Positions 43,278-54,860 of a stretch of 64,000 nucleotides of DNA are shown here, piece by piece (the stretch's first letter is position 1; each line of letters opens with the position of its first letter). Origin of the DNA: Hirundichthys speculiger. Its lineage: Eukaryota; Chordata; Actinopteri; Beloniformes; Exocoetidae. The translations under genes and the position numbers were made by a program. The notes beneath the pieces were generated by a model that did not search any database, was not told the DNA's origin, and worked only from the letters and a program-made list of their open reading frames with translations. The stretch is taken from NCBI GenBank assembly GCA_018398805.1, contig JAGFBZ010002033.1:496001-560000 (forward strand), read 5' to 3'.

Positions 43278-44439
43278 TAGGGTGATTTAATTTGAATGGA
43301 GCCACGATTCGATTCAAAATCGGTTTTCAATTCAGAACAATTTTATTCATAATGATTTCTGATAATTATCTACTACCATCTGCTTTGCAAGACAGAATGA
43401 CAAATGGGGACATTAAAGTGTCTCTTTTCACACTTATTAAGTTTTAAACATTTATTCATGCTTAGATGGAATTGTTGCAACTGTTACATGAAAGCAATAT
43501 CACATACTGCTTCAGAAACAAAAATCAAAGTGCCTCGATATTAAAAAAAATAGTGCAGTTAAACATGCTGCCTTTTAAATTCTGAGGAAAGTCCCTTTAC
43601 CAATAACATTGTGTGGTCTTTAACTGCTACTCTAAGTAGCTAAGTTATGAAATAAGTTTGCAAAACATGGGATTCGAGCAGCCACATATCAGTTGTGTAG
43701 TGAGCGGTGAAGGTCACAAAAACTGGGTTGCTCTTGATGTCCATGCATCACATGTTAGTGCCACACTGGTATGTGTGGCACTAACAGTAACAGTGTGTGG
43801 CTTTTCAGTGAAAAACTAAAGGGACGGTATGGCGTACCTTGGCTCCGCTGTTCTGCAACATGCAGATAAACCCCTCATTCTCCACCACACTGTAAGTCAG
43901 TAGGTCTTTGGCGATGAAACAGGCGATAGACCAAGTTACTTTTTTTGCCCGCTCGGATCTGACAGAGAGCTTCATGAAGCACTGCGGTGCGTTGGTCTGC
44001 AGCTGGCGGCTGACTCTGCTCTGTGTATTAGATCTCCGGGTGATTCCTCGTAATATGAGCCTGTGCATTTGTTGTGTTGCTGAAGTGCTTGATCTTAGTT
44101 TTGCAGTGTGTCATGTCCAGCTCGGTGTTTCCGGGCATTCGGTATAAACCGTAATGACGCCAAATTTTAGCCTTTAGCGAAAACAGGGGACGGTTGGATC
44201 TCCTTTTTCCCCATCTCTGTTGTTTACTCTTTGTTTTGGTGCTTTCCGTGCGTGCGTGCATTCAAGAGCTGGCTACGTGGTGGCATTAGGACGTCCCGCG
44301 TAGTTATAAAATGGAGGTGGACAGCCAGCAGATTTCTTTTTTTTTTTTAATTGATTTTGAGACATTTTACTTCGATTCTGAATCCACCAAATGAGAATAG
44401 CGATTCTTATAACGAATCAAATTTTTTGTCACACCCCTA
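43278..44439 (-). mobile_element. hAT transposon derivative with BED zinc finger, 1162 bp
   Basis: It is flanked by the exact 8-bp duplication ATGATTAA (43270-43277 and 44440-44447). Ends are TAGGGTG at the left and CACCCCTA at the right, as for hAT elements. On the minus strand 44261-44028 encodes a BED-type zinc finger stretch (KIWRHYGLYRMPGNTELD then HITRNHPEI), and 44068-43805 in another frame has KKVTWSIACFIAKDLLTYSV and VENEGF, the conserved segment of ZBED-like hAT transposases. The DDE core and dimerisation regions are missing, so it is an internally deleted, non-autonomous copy. Confidence 0.82.
43805..44261 (-). pseudogene. N-terminal hAT (ZBED-like) transposase remnant
   Basis: The minus strand encodes a BED finger followed, after a frameshift near 44050, by the IAYFIAKD-SVVENEGF-type segment of hAT transposases. 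It lacks the catalytic domain. It lies wholly inside the element 43278-44439. Confidence 0.75.
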
Positions 44440-47400
44440 ATGATTAATGATTGAGGATCTGAAGCTTGACTTTCAAACATTATATTGCTAACCAAATGGC
44501 AGTAAAAGGTCAGAAATATTGGGTTAGTTGGGTGCAGTTTGGTGTTGTGACCGCTAGATTTCACTGCACCTTATATGCTGGCAGGCGTCAGACTTTACAG
44601 GATTAAGGATACATTAAAATAAGCTCATAGTTCATGTTTATATCTCCAGCATCTCAACCCTCACATCTACTCTTAGAAATTCCTCCTTGAAGTCAGTCCT
44701 GACCTCTGAGGATCCAAGAGGCCTGTGTATGAACACTGTTTAGGTCTCTCTGACTAATTTGACTGACTTCAGAAGAATGTAGTGACATTTGTACATTAAA
44801 TGCTAAAATTTGTCTCTTATTTGCTGTGATTTTAGTCATATGAATATATACATAATTGGCATATTCAGTGTTAAAGCTGCTTTCCTCACTGGCACTCTCA
44901 CACACACACACAGACAGCTCCACTCACAGTGCAATGATTGACAGCATCAACACAAAGGGATTTTTTTTTTTCCCCACCACATGTTAATCCTTTGCATCTC
45001 TCTTTCACACAATCAGACACAGACACACTGGGGAGATTATTGTCAGGTTGTGCTCCATTTCCACAGTTCATTTTTAACTCTCTTTCTGCCTTTTCTTCCT
45101 TCCACTTCTTGAAATCCAATACCCACTTCCAAGACAGTGGTGAAGCAACCCTGACCCAACACAGAAAACCAGCACCCATAACGGCTGAATCTGGGGTACT
45201 TGCAACATGGTGAAGAAGATGGCTGAAAAAAAAAATACTATTTAAATGAGGGAAGAGTCTAATAGAAGAACAGAGAGAAATGTTAATTTTATTCCTTTGT
45301 TTTAAACCCTTTAGCTCCCCCTCAGAAGAGGTGGGCCTTACTGGGCTTCCATCTTTTTACACCTCTGTTCTGCAGGGTTGGCAAATTCTTAAAATTGCTT
45401 GTGTCCCTGAAGAAACACTGGGCATGTGGTTGTTTGGGGGACCATTGATTATTAATGAATTTATTAACAAACACTGCTATTTGTCAGCCTGCAAGTTCGT
45501 CTCAGAGAAGGTAGCAGTACTTGTACTGTGTGTCCTGATAGGGTTAAAGGAGTCTAACCAGGCTTTTTTGTGCCAGCTGTTTCTCTAAGAGGAAGCTGCT
45601 GGTCCCTGTAAAAGCTCGGACCCTCGGCGGGGTATTGTACACTGAGTTGCATGGGTACACAGCGCTCGATCACATGGAGTTTTAGCTATGAACAGATACG
45701 GAGCAGACCTGGATCATTATGTTGTTCGCAGGCTCTGACAATGGGAAATGTATTTGTCCGGGCTGTTTCCCTCATCTGTCTGGATTTTCTGATCTTTTGA
45801 AATGGCGTTTTTACTGTCCTGGTGAAGAGTTTTTATTTTGTTTTGCTAGGTGGCGTTTTAAATTCAGGGTACAAAAGAAAACCATGCACACACCTATGAA
45901 TTTTTTATCTGACTCTGCTAAATTTTCCATCTGGCTGAACAGGAATAAAAAAGAAAAAAAAACCTCTGACTTTAGATGCTGGTGGTGTGGACCCCGTTGT
46001 TCTGGTGGTCCTGTTAAAGGCCAGGCGCAGAGTGGAGTCCATGACACGGACTGTAGGAAATGTTTCATGATGTCTTGGGGGAACACGGAACTGTTGGTAC
46101 AATTCTGAATTCTGGCACATCTTCTTTTGCAGTGATGCTTTCATTGTCATTTGTGTTTTTTTTTTTTTTTTACTTGAATGCTGAAATTAAGGGAGCTTTA
46201 AAACATATCCTCTCCTCTTCTCGCATCAGAGCTTTTGCTCTCAGGGAGGTGTGGCCACAGATGACTCTGATGCAATGTGATAGAACCTTTCTTTCTGTCC
46301 TTTTTGCTGGAGTGCGACAGCATGAAGCCATCATTCCCCTGCATCTCTTTTCCCCAACTCACCTCTTCACATCTCCCAACAGCGCCAGGAAGAACAAGGA
46401 AAATAAAACATATTGATGGGACTGACTTTGTTGCCCTTCTGTTTGTACTGTGTACATGTGGGGGAGTAAAAAGGTTTTGCAAGTGTTCTCTGTGTAATCT
46501 TAGGCTTTTTTTTTTTCAGTTCAGCTTAGCCTGAAGTAGCTGTATTTATGTTCAGCGAACAACAAATATGGAGCAGCATCAATTCAATTACAAATGCCCC
46601 GAAGAAGATTTGATCAATAAACAATCCAACAGAAAACTACACACAGTCATTTTACAGTTAAGAGGGATGATAAGTAACACTCTTGGATTTTGTGAACCGT
46701 TTTATCTAATGTTTTGCAGTACACACATTGCTTCTGAGAGCTGTGCTGCCACTTTTTCTACATCTACTGTGTACTGGTCAAAAGGCTTGTCACATCTGGG
46801 GTCAGTCAGTGTGACTGTTCAGTCTGCCACTGTACTCCGTAAGCTGTTAAAGGCCAAGTGAAGTATCCCTTTCACCTGATATTTCTCAGGTCTTTTTTAA
46901 TAGCTGCGTTGTGTCAAGGACTAAATGAACTGAGGGCTTTCCTGCCGCAGTGAACACCAAGGTCAGCTGATGGATGTAAAGGGACCATTCAGAGCGCTCG
47001 TAACATTTGTACTAATGTTTCAAGGTGTGTAAACTGTCAGAGAGAACTGATTTTTATTGCTCACTTTTCCAGATTAGGCCTCCAGTCAGTCAAACGTGCT
47101 TTCTGAAAAGTTATTTTTAAGTTCAAATGCCGCTTGTGTTTGGAGAAATGGCCTACTTGTTGAGCAAATGTGAATGCAGGAAGCTTGCTTTCTCTTCTGC
47201 TTAATTTTTAAAGCTAAAATGCAGATTTTGGGAGGAATTATGTCTAAATTTACAGTCAAATCCCAGATTTTTGAGTCTGATCTGGCTTGGTGTTAGTACT
47301 GACCCAGAGATAATGATCTAAGTAAAATGATGGGTTTACCTCCACTGGAAAAGCCAGTTTGAAGCAGACTTCATGTTGTATCATCAAACAAAAACACACC

Positions 47401-48534
47401 CAGCTAGTTTATGTGGTTTACAGCACGTAATCCAGACACAATCATGTCTTCAGCAGGTGGTGGGATTGTGGAAGTTGCATATGGCTGTAGTTCTCACTAC
47501 TGTGAAACAAACCTTGGAGAAAGAAACCTGAAAGAAAACCAGTGGCCATATAGAAGAAAAAAAATGTGGAGAAGTCTTCAGGAATTCTTTTCAACTGAGT
47601 ATGTTGACTTTATTCTATTAGCTGCGAGTACTGGCCATGTTTGTTTTCTGAAAGCTGAAGCGGATGATTGTTCATATGCTTTCTTTTTTCTTTTTTTTTT
47701 TTTTAAAATTGATTTTTTTCAATGTTGCTTTATCCATATGCACATCACAAGAAATCCTTAAAATTATTAAAATAGGTTAAAATTGTTTAAAACAGTTTAA
47801 ACAATTGAATGCTTTTTTTGGTCTTCCTGGCCGAGTCCAGTGCAGAAGTAAGAAAAGCTGCAATTCCTCGACTGATCACTCGGGACGGATTTTAAAAGTG
47901 AGTCATTCTCTGTTGACCCCATGTTGAAATGTTTAACTTTGCAACATAAATAAACATATTTACAGCCTGGCTTAAAAAAAAAATGGTTCAGTCTCAATAG
48001 CCTGATTCCACAGGTGTACCACATCTAGTGAAATTATAGGAAGCTACAAATTTATGTATAATTGGGAATGTGGTCTTATGTTTGGCACCAACGGCAATGG
48101 CTGTCATCACTTTAGTTGCTTAGCAGTTAACGCTGTCTTGGCTTCTGAGGTGTGAATAAAGACCTAAAAGAGCACAAACATTTTTATTTTAAAGACAGAA
48201 CACCTCTGTGACCAGTTTATAGTTGGCCTGGAAGGGTTCAGAGGCAAAGGAAACCAACCTGATGTGCTATCTTCACCCCCATTTGAAGGCCCCGGGCCAC
48301 AGCTAACCAGAGAACACCAGCTGGACTGCCTCTAGCTCACTCTGTACTACCAATTGCAGCAGCTGGATTCTCCGGGCAAGAGACTCAGATAATTTCAGGA
48401 CCCTTCCAAGTGGATGAAGCAGAGCTATAACCAATGACATGTGAAACAAGTGCTGCCAGAGCTGAAACCTGAAGTAGCAGAGGTCTGCTGGGTCTGCAGT
48501 CTCTTGGCTCTTGACTCATCGGCCTGCAATGGCA

Positions 48535-48930
48535 AGGCAAGTTTATTTGTAAAGCACAATTCGTACACAAGGGAATTCAAAGTGCCTCACAGATACATAA
48601 AATCACAAGAAGCCAAATAAGAATCATTCTGCAAATCATAAAAGTATAAAGATAACCATTAACGAATTTAATTACAAATGAATTAAAAATGAAGAGTGCA
48701 GATAAAATCAGTTGACATATGCACATCTGAACAGAACTGTTTTCAGCCTGGATCTGAACATTGTCAGAGTTGAGGTCTGTCTCACATCTTCTGGAAGACT
48801 GTTCAAGATTTTAGGAGCATAAAACTGAAATGCAGCTTCACCTTGTTTAGTCCTGATTCTGAACACCAGCAGGAGACCACTCCCTGAGGTTCTCAGAGTC
48901 TGGGTTGGTTCATATGGCTCTAACATGACA
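48535..48930 (-). mobile_element. L2-type LINE 3' end, minus strand
   Basis: The minus-strand frame 48926-48708 reads EAAFQFYAPKILNSLPEDV and FRSRLKTVLFRCAY, the C terminus of L2 LINE ORF2 (GEAAF-APK-WNSLP ... FKS-LKTHLFRLA). The adjoining 3' tail (CAAGGCAAGTTTATTTGTAA on the plus strand) is the abundant L2 3' end of fishes. Confidence 0.75.
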
Positions 48931-48963
48931 GAGATTTACCTTTGGGGCTCGGTCATGAGTAGA

Positions 48964-49022
48964 GCTGGACCCTTTGTTTGGGTCAGGAGAGCCACACCAG
49001 AGACCCAAACAAAGGGTCCAGC
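48964..49022. repeat. Perfect 21-bp inverted repeat with 17-nt loop
   Basis: 48964-48984 and 49002-49022 are exact reverse complements (core GGACCCTTTGTTTGGGTC). The 17-nt spacer would be the loop of a hairpin. It lies between an L2 tail and another dispersed repeat. Confidence 0.9.
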
Positions 49023-49094
49023 GAAACTCCACTAACGAAGTATTGTCTTTGGAAAGTGGTGGGTGCACACCTCCACAGAGGTTAAAAACCAGAG

Positions 49095-49215
49095 TCATAC
49101 TCCACTGTTTCTCTGACTAGTGAGGACTAGTCAGACTGATGCGTTGAGAACTGATGAAGCCGCTTGGACAAGAGGCGAAAAGTCTTCTAGACAAATCTAA
49201 GTCCAGTTGCCTATG
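49095..49215 (+). repeat. Dispersed repeat of the ACTGATGAAGCC type
   Basis: GAACTGATGAAGCCGCTTGG then ACAAGAGGCGAAAAGTCTTC and a TCCAGTTGCC stretch is a well-known recurrent fish sequence, probably the end of a retroelement. The exact class is uncertain. Confidence 0.5.
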
Positions 49216-52200
49216 ATTCAATTGTTGCGAGAATGGAAGTTACCTGGATAAATGAGAATATCCACAGACTAACAACAGCAACAAAAAAAAAACCCTTACC
49301 TTGCTTATATTTGTAAAGATAACATGAAAGCTCTAGAGCATGGTACAGGCAGGGAAAGCTGCTCTGAATGGTTAAATATTATACATGGCAATCCTCTGAT
49401 GCATTTTTTTTCCCTCCTTCACCACCCATCTATCATTACAGTATCTCCTGTTTGGCCTCTCCTCATCGCTCTCCCCGCTTCCCACTAAAGTGCGTAGAGG
49501 TCACAGCCCCAACCGAGCCACAAGCTGTTGTTGCCTAGAACTGACAACTCTTCCTCAGCAAGCCCAGTTGATCATGTTACTCTGAAGCTCTGCTTGAGGA
49601 AGATCACACACTCTCTGTTTTGATCTTCCAGTGAGTGTGGTTCATGACCAACCCTGTCTCTCAAGAAAGTGTTGACAGTTATGTCTGTCCACAAACCAAA
49701 GTACTGACACAGTCAAGTGCAGAAATTGTGAGTTTTGTGTAAGCCTGTTACCGTGAACTTAATAATATGTAGCCCTAATTATGCATTTCTTATCATATCC
49801 CAAAACAATACAGTATGATAGCAAAGTTAAAAAGTGTAGTCCTTGAGCAAAATAGAATAGCAGTTGGGGATCAAACTTGGTTGACACTTTGCCACATAGT
49901 GCCTTCTTCTACTCCTTAAGCATTTTGTACATTTCAAAAGTGTACAAGATCACTTTCTGACAGCATGTAATTTAAAATGTAACTTTGCAAAGAAAAATGT
50001 AGTAATGTGTTTGGAACCCTGAAAAATGAAACAGTTTTTGGTCATTTGTGAAAAACATTGGTAGAATTATAACAGTATTTTATTCAGTAGATGTAGGGAT
50101 GCAACAATTTTGAAGCCTAGAAAGTATAGTAAATTTACAGTTATTTAGTCTTAATTGTTCTTATTTGTCGTGTGCCCAACTTTAGATTGTGTCATGGTCC
50201 CAGATTCCACATCAATGAGTGCCAAAATTAACAATAATGGCTTTAAAATATAAAACCTTTCATTTATAGGCAGTTGTTGAGATGTTTTTGCATATACACA
50301 GATAACATGGTAGTGAATATTTTTGCTCTAAAAAAGAGTAGAAGTACATTTTGTGCAAAAAAAGTGCTTTAGTTTTACAGATGTCATGTAACCTCCAGGC
50401 ACATAACAGACCCCAGATGTTCACATTTTGATCCACCATCTGGTTTTTGATCTCTTCAACGTTTTTGGCAGTTTGGACTGTTTTAAAGGAGGGAGTGACT
50501 GAATAACATGATACATACTGACATCCTGATGATGCATGTGTCATTCTGTGAAATCATGTAAGGACTAATTGCAGACAGTTTAGCTTTTCAGTGTTTAGAC
50601 TGCTGATCACTGTGCTCTTCTTTGCAAGAGTGTGTTCGGGTCATTTGAGTTTAAAAAAGATGCGGGTAAAATGCAAAGGGGAAAAAAAACAGTAAAAAAC
50701 AAATTTATGAGATTAATCTTGCAATTTTATGAGAAAACTGTTTCAGATGACGACACAGATGGTGCATATCTGAGGCGTGATGCTTTGCATCTGGATTTAG
50801 CAAAAAGGAAGTATTCTTGATTTTGGCCCAACATCATAATATTGTTATCAAGATCCAAACTGTATTATTTTGAAGAGACACTGCTTTGAACAATGCTGCC
50901 AAGTTTATACTGCTTCAATTCTCATAATTGTGTACTTGTAAAGAACCAATCCTTGAGCAGATGGTGAAGCTAATAGTGAAGTGATGTGATTGACTTCTTT
51001 TAACTCAAAATGCAATCACACTTTTATTTTGATTTATTCTTTTTTTTAACTTATAAAATGAGAATCTCAGAGCTCTTTTCTTGCAAGCAGTATTTGTGAG
51101 ATCAGTATTGGAAATTCTATTGGGTGTTTTCTTTTTTTCCCTGAATATTTCTTTACACCCTATCTGAGGTGTGTTAGGACCATTTTCTTTAAATGGCCCC
51201 ATTATGCCACCATACTTTTTTTTCCTTTTTCGTTTCATGATTCTCTTTGCCCGCTTAGGACTGGGAACTCTTCTTGTCTTCATATCAAACAAAGTGCTCT
51301 TTGCTTTTTCCCTCTCTGCCAGAAGATTTCCCCAAACCTCAAAGGGTTGACAGGCTGCACATTCTATCTTTGCTTACATTGACAAGACAAGAAGTCGCTT
51401 GAAAATATCAGGGGTTTTTATCTTTAGTAAATGGCTTTCGCATTGGCCAGAAATACGACTACGGGGATCTTTGCTTCTGGAATGTATTTGTTTACTCTAA
51501 TTTCTTCTCAAATGCTGCCGGACATTGCAGCTGTCTTTTTTTAGGCAGCTGTCTCTGAAACTCATCTTTCAGTGTCTGGAAGAAGAGGGGGTGGGAAGCA
51601 GGAGTTGGGGGTAATTTGGTTAGAGGAGGTAACTATGAGATATGGCGGAGAAGAAGGCAGGCGTTTTGACACAGCCTCTCGCTGGTGCTGTGCTGTGATG
51701 TATAATGGTAATACAAATGAGCTTGCAGAAAGCAGAAAGGCCTGCACAAACTACACGCACATACGCACACCCACACACGCCACACACACACATACACACA
51801 CATGCACACAGTAAATTGCAAACAAATTGAACCTATAGACTCTCCCTCTACCATATGAAGCAGAAGTCTGTTTGGGTGTCAGGATTAAGATGCCCGTTTG
51901 ATTTCTGTGAAAGCATTACATGAAAATGAAGAATGTCTCAGCAAAATTGCATAAATTCTTTTGCACGAGGATCTCCGATCATTTATGCTCCCTTTCGGAA
52001 AATGATAGTTTAAGTGGCTCTTTCTGAAGCCTGACTTGCAGCGCTCAGCTCAAAGCAGAAGTGAAAAGGCCTGATTTCCTCCCAGACAATTTGATTGTAT
52101 TAAAACTGTGGCTGTTGACTCTGCTTTCATGCCCCAGTAATTGGGGGCAATAGAGGAGCGTGGTGTTTCCCTACTAGATGAAATCTCTGGATCAGATCAA

Positions 52201-52324
52201 AAAGGATGTGGAGTACAGTGTCCAGGAAGAGAATGATTCACATTTGTATCAACGAAAGTGTGTGTGTGTTTATGTGGATTTGATACACCTTCCCTCCTTT
52301 TGCTGGTGGTGAGTTTTATATTTT

Positions 52325-53345
52325 ATTTTATTGCGATTGATCACATGATTTCCCTGATTAATCAAGATTAATCGCATTGTATACGCAAAATCAAATAATG
52401 AATTCAAAAGTAGTGTAAAATGCACTTTTATTTAAATGTTCTGCTGCCATATGAACTCAAGTGCCATAACATTTGTTGTTCAAACACTTGTAACATTAGC
52501 ACTTGTCAGTAACATATTTAGTGTAAATCTTATCTAAAAAAATGTGAAAATAAAATAAGGCTTATTGCCTCTGCCAGGACTGTTTTGATAAAAAAATTTT
52601 TTTAAAAAGTCTACAAACAAAATCCAACAAAATGATTGTGGCTCAGCACAATCAGAACATTAAAACAGGTTATTTCTGAGGTAACAGCAGAAACTTTTAA
52701 TCAGAATTCAACTTGGCAGTGGTTACAAATAACTTTGTTTCTGTCAAATCCTCCATCTGGGAGAACTTTAAAATGAAAATGTCCATTTTAAAGTTCAGTA
52801 ACTTTACCAATCCATGTATTATTAATTCTTTTGATTTTCAATTGTCAATCAAAAAAAAAAAAAAAAAAAAAAAGTGACATTTTATTAAATTTTTCGTTTT
52901 TTAATCTAAAAAAAAAAAAATGCCTGTTTTTTTTTTATATTTCAATTTTAGACTTGGATCAAAAATACGAAATTAAAAAACGGGCCTCAGAATTGAATTT
53001 GTTTTATAATTGAGGACTGGATTTTCTGTTGTCATTACACATCTGTGCCACTAGATGGAGCCGCACTGAAGTAACCAGTAAGAGAACAGATCTGATGTTA
53101 CATGGAGGATGACACGAAAGTTTTATTGCAGTCCAGAATCTTTTTTTTAAACAGAATTGATAACATTGTTACCTGAGTTGCTACCCGAACTGTAAAGTAC
53201 ATGGATTTTTACCATTCTCCATGTCTGTTTTAGCTTTTCCTTATGTTTACCTGCCAATTGTTTATCGGTTCCGCAGCAGCCAGTAACTTTTCAAAACAAA
53301 AGCATGTGAGCAACATGCATTAACGTGCGATAAAATAAATGTTGT
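52325..53345 (+). mobile_element. AT-rich hAT-like non-autonomous element
   Basis: The left side has TGATTAATCAAGATTAATCG and the right side GCATTAACGTGCGATAAAAT, the ATTAATCG/TTAACGTG-type ends of a widespread AT-rich fish family. The middle (52828-52990) has an inverted relative at 35385-35585. Exact ends and the duplication could not be fixed. Confidence 0.45.
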
Positions 53346-53362
53346 CGTTAACAAATTAACTA

Positions 53363-53364
<2 letters not shown>

Positions 53365-53401
<37 letters not shown>
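53365..53401 (+). repeat. (AT)n array left of a MITE
   Basis: About 18 AT units ending directly at the MITE boundary. Confidence 0.9.
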
Positions 53402-53404
<3 letters not shown>

Positions 53405-53727
53405 TCATGGAAAAAATTATTAGACCACCATTTTTCTTCACTTTCTTGTTCATTTAATACCTGGTACCACTAAACGTCATCATTGACTAAACAGACAGAA
53501 AAGAAAACACTGAATGCATAAAAGCAGTGTTTTTGGCAGTACAACGCCATAGCTATTGATGTAAAAACTTAAGTGATTTAGGTTATAATCAAGAAAACCA
53601 TGGAAATGTAAAGATATCAGCTCTTAAATAAATCGTTATGTTCGTCCAAACAAATGTACCTTTAGTTGTACCAGGCATTAAAATGAACAAGAACTGAAGA
53701 AAACAAGGTTGGTCTTTTCCATGACTG
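53402..53727. mobile_element. Tc1/mariner-type MITE, 326 bp
   Basis: Left end CAGTCATGGAAAAAATTATT and right end TTTTCCATGACTG are inverted repeats. The similarity continues inward: CTTGTTCATTTAATACCTGG on the left matches the reverse of the segment around 53670. Both sides border a TA dinucleotide (53400-53401 and 53728-53729), the target of Tc1/mariner elements. It has no transposase. It lies inside an AT array. Confidence 0.8.

Positions 53728-53782
<55 letters not shown>
53728..53782 (+). repeat. (AT)n array right of the MITE
   Basis: About 26 AT units continuing the array on the left of the MITE. Confidence 0.9.
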
Positions 53783-53785
<3 letters not shown>

Positions 53786-54309
53786 GTTTGCAACAATATA
53801 AAGTCAATATAAAGTCATGCTTGTATTCACACATTTTCACAACCTCAGGCAATGTATATCCTAAACCTAACCATGTAATGCAAGAGAGGAGCATAATAGT
53901 TTATTAAGAGTTTGAAATTTATTTAAATTTTAACAGGATTAAAATAAAATTGCCACACAATTAGGATGGCAATGTTCATCAGATTCACAGGGGACAATAT
54001 ATGCTGAAAGGGAGACTGTCCATACATCGAGCTGTTATACTTCCTTTACTTCTTCACTATCTTTTTGGATGAAGCTTTATGAACCTCTAAATATGCTCCG
54101 TGTGTTGTAACAAGTGGTTTCATCCACTGTACATGGGAAACCTTCTCAGGTGAGCTGCCTGGGGCCCTCAGGATACAGTTTTCTAAAAATGTTTGTAAAA
54201 AAAGATCACTTTTAAGTTTATTTTCTACTTTATTGTTAATTTGTTTTACAACTTTTACTTTAATTATTATTATTGTTATTGGGTTGCGCTTCATTCACTA
54301 TCATTTGAC

Positions 54310-54860
54310 CTTTAGTAGTAAAACTTTGCCAAAATTTAGCACCACAACTACCTGACCAGACCTTCACACTCACAATCTGCCCTTCAGTTGTCTTTTTAAT
54401 GTGAATATCCCAGTATTTTTAAAATACCTGGTGTTTTTCTAAATAACAAAGTCAGTTAAAGTGTTTCGTTGTGAGAGTCAGGCTTCTGTACATCCCAAAA
54501 TTTCTCAAAGAGGTTAAAGGTCTGGACTCTGTGGTGGCCATTCAGTGGATGAAAATGATGTATTAATCTCAACAAACCACTCTTTCATAATCTGAGCCAT
54601 CTTGGAATATGCTCCTGACATCAGGGGGAAAAAAAATCAGTGGTGGAAAAGTCTGATCCTTCATAATATCCAGATGACCTTTTTATACTTGGCACCTAAC
54701 GTTGTTGAATCGAGACCTGAACAACTGAACCAACCCGAGTCAACACAGCCTCTGTAGTTTTATGGGGTTGAAGCAATGTATGATGGATGCACCACTCAGT
54801 CCCATGACTCTGGCCATTTTTGATACTGCGCAATGCCCATCTAATACACTATAGAGTATT
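54310..54860 (-). mobile_element. Tc1-like transposon remnant, minus strand
   Basis: Plus-strand phrases GGTCTGGACTCTGTGGTGGC, then AACCACTCTTTCATAATCTG, CATCTTGGAATATGCTCCTG and GATGGATGCACCACTCAGTC follow the order of the antisense strand of a known type of fish Tc1-like element. The coding frame is destroyed. Termini were not located. Confidence 0.55.
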
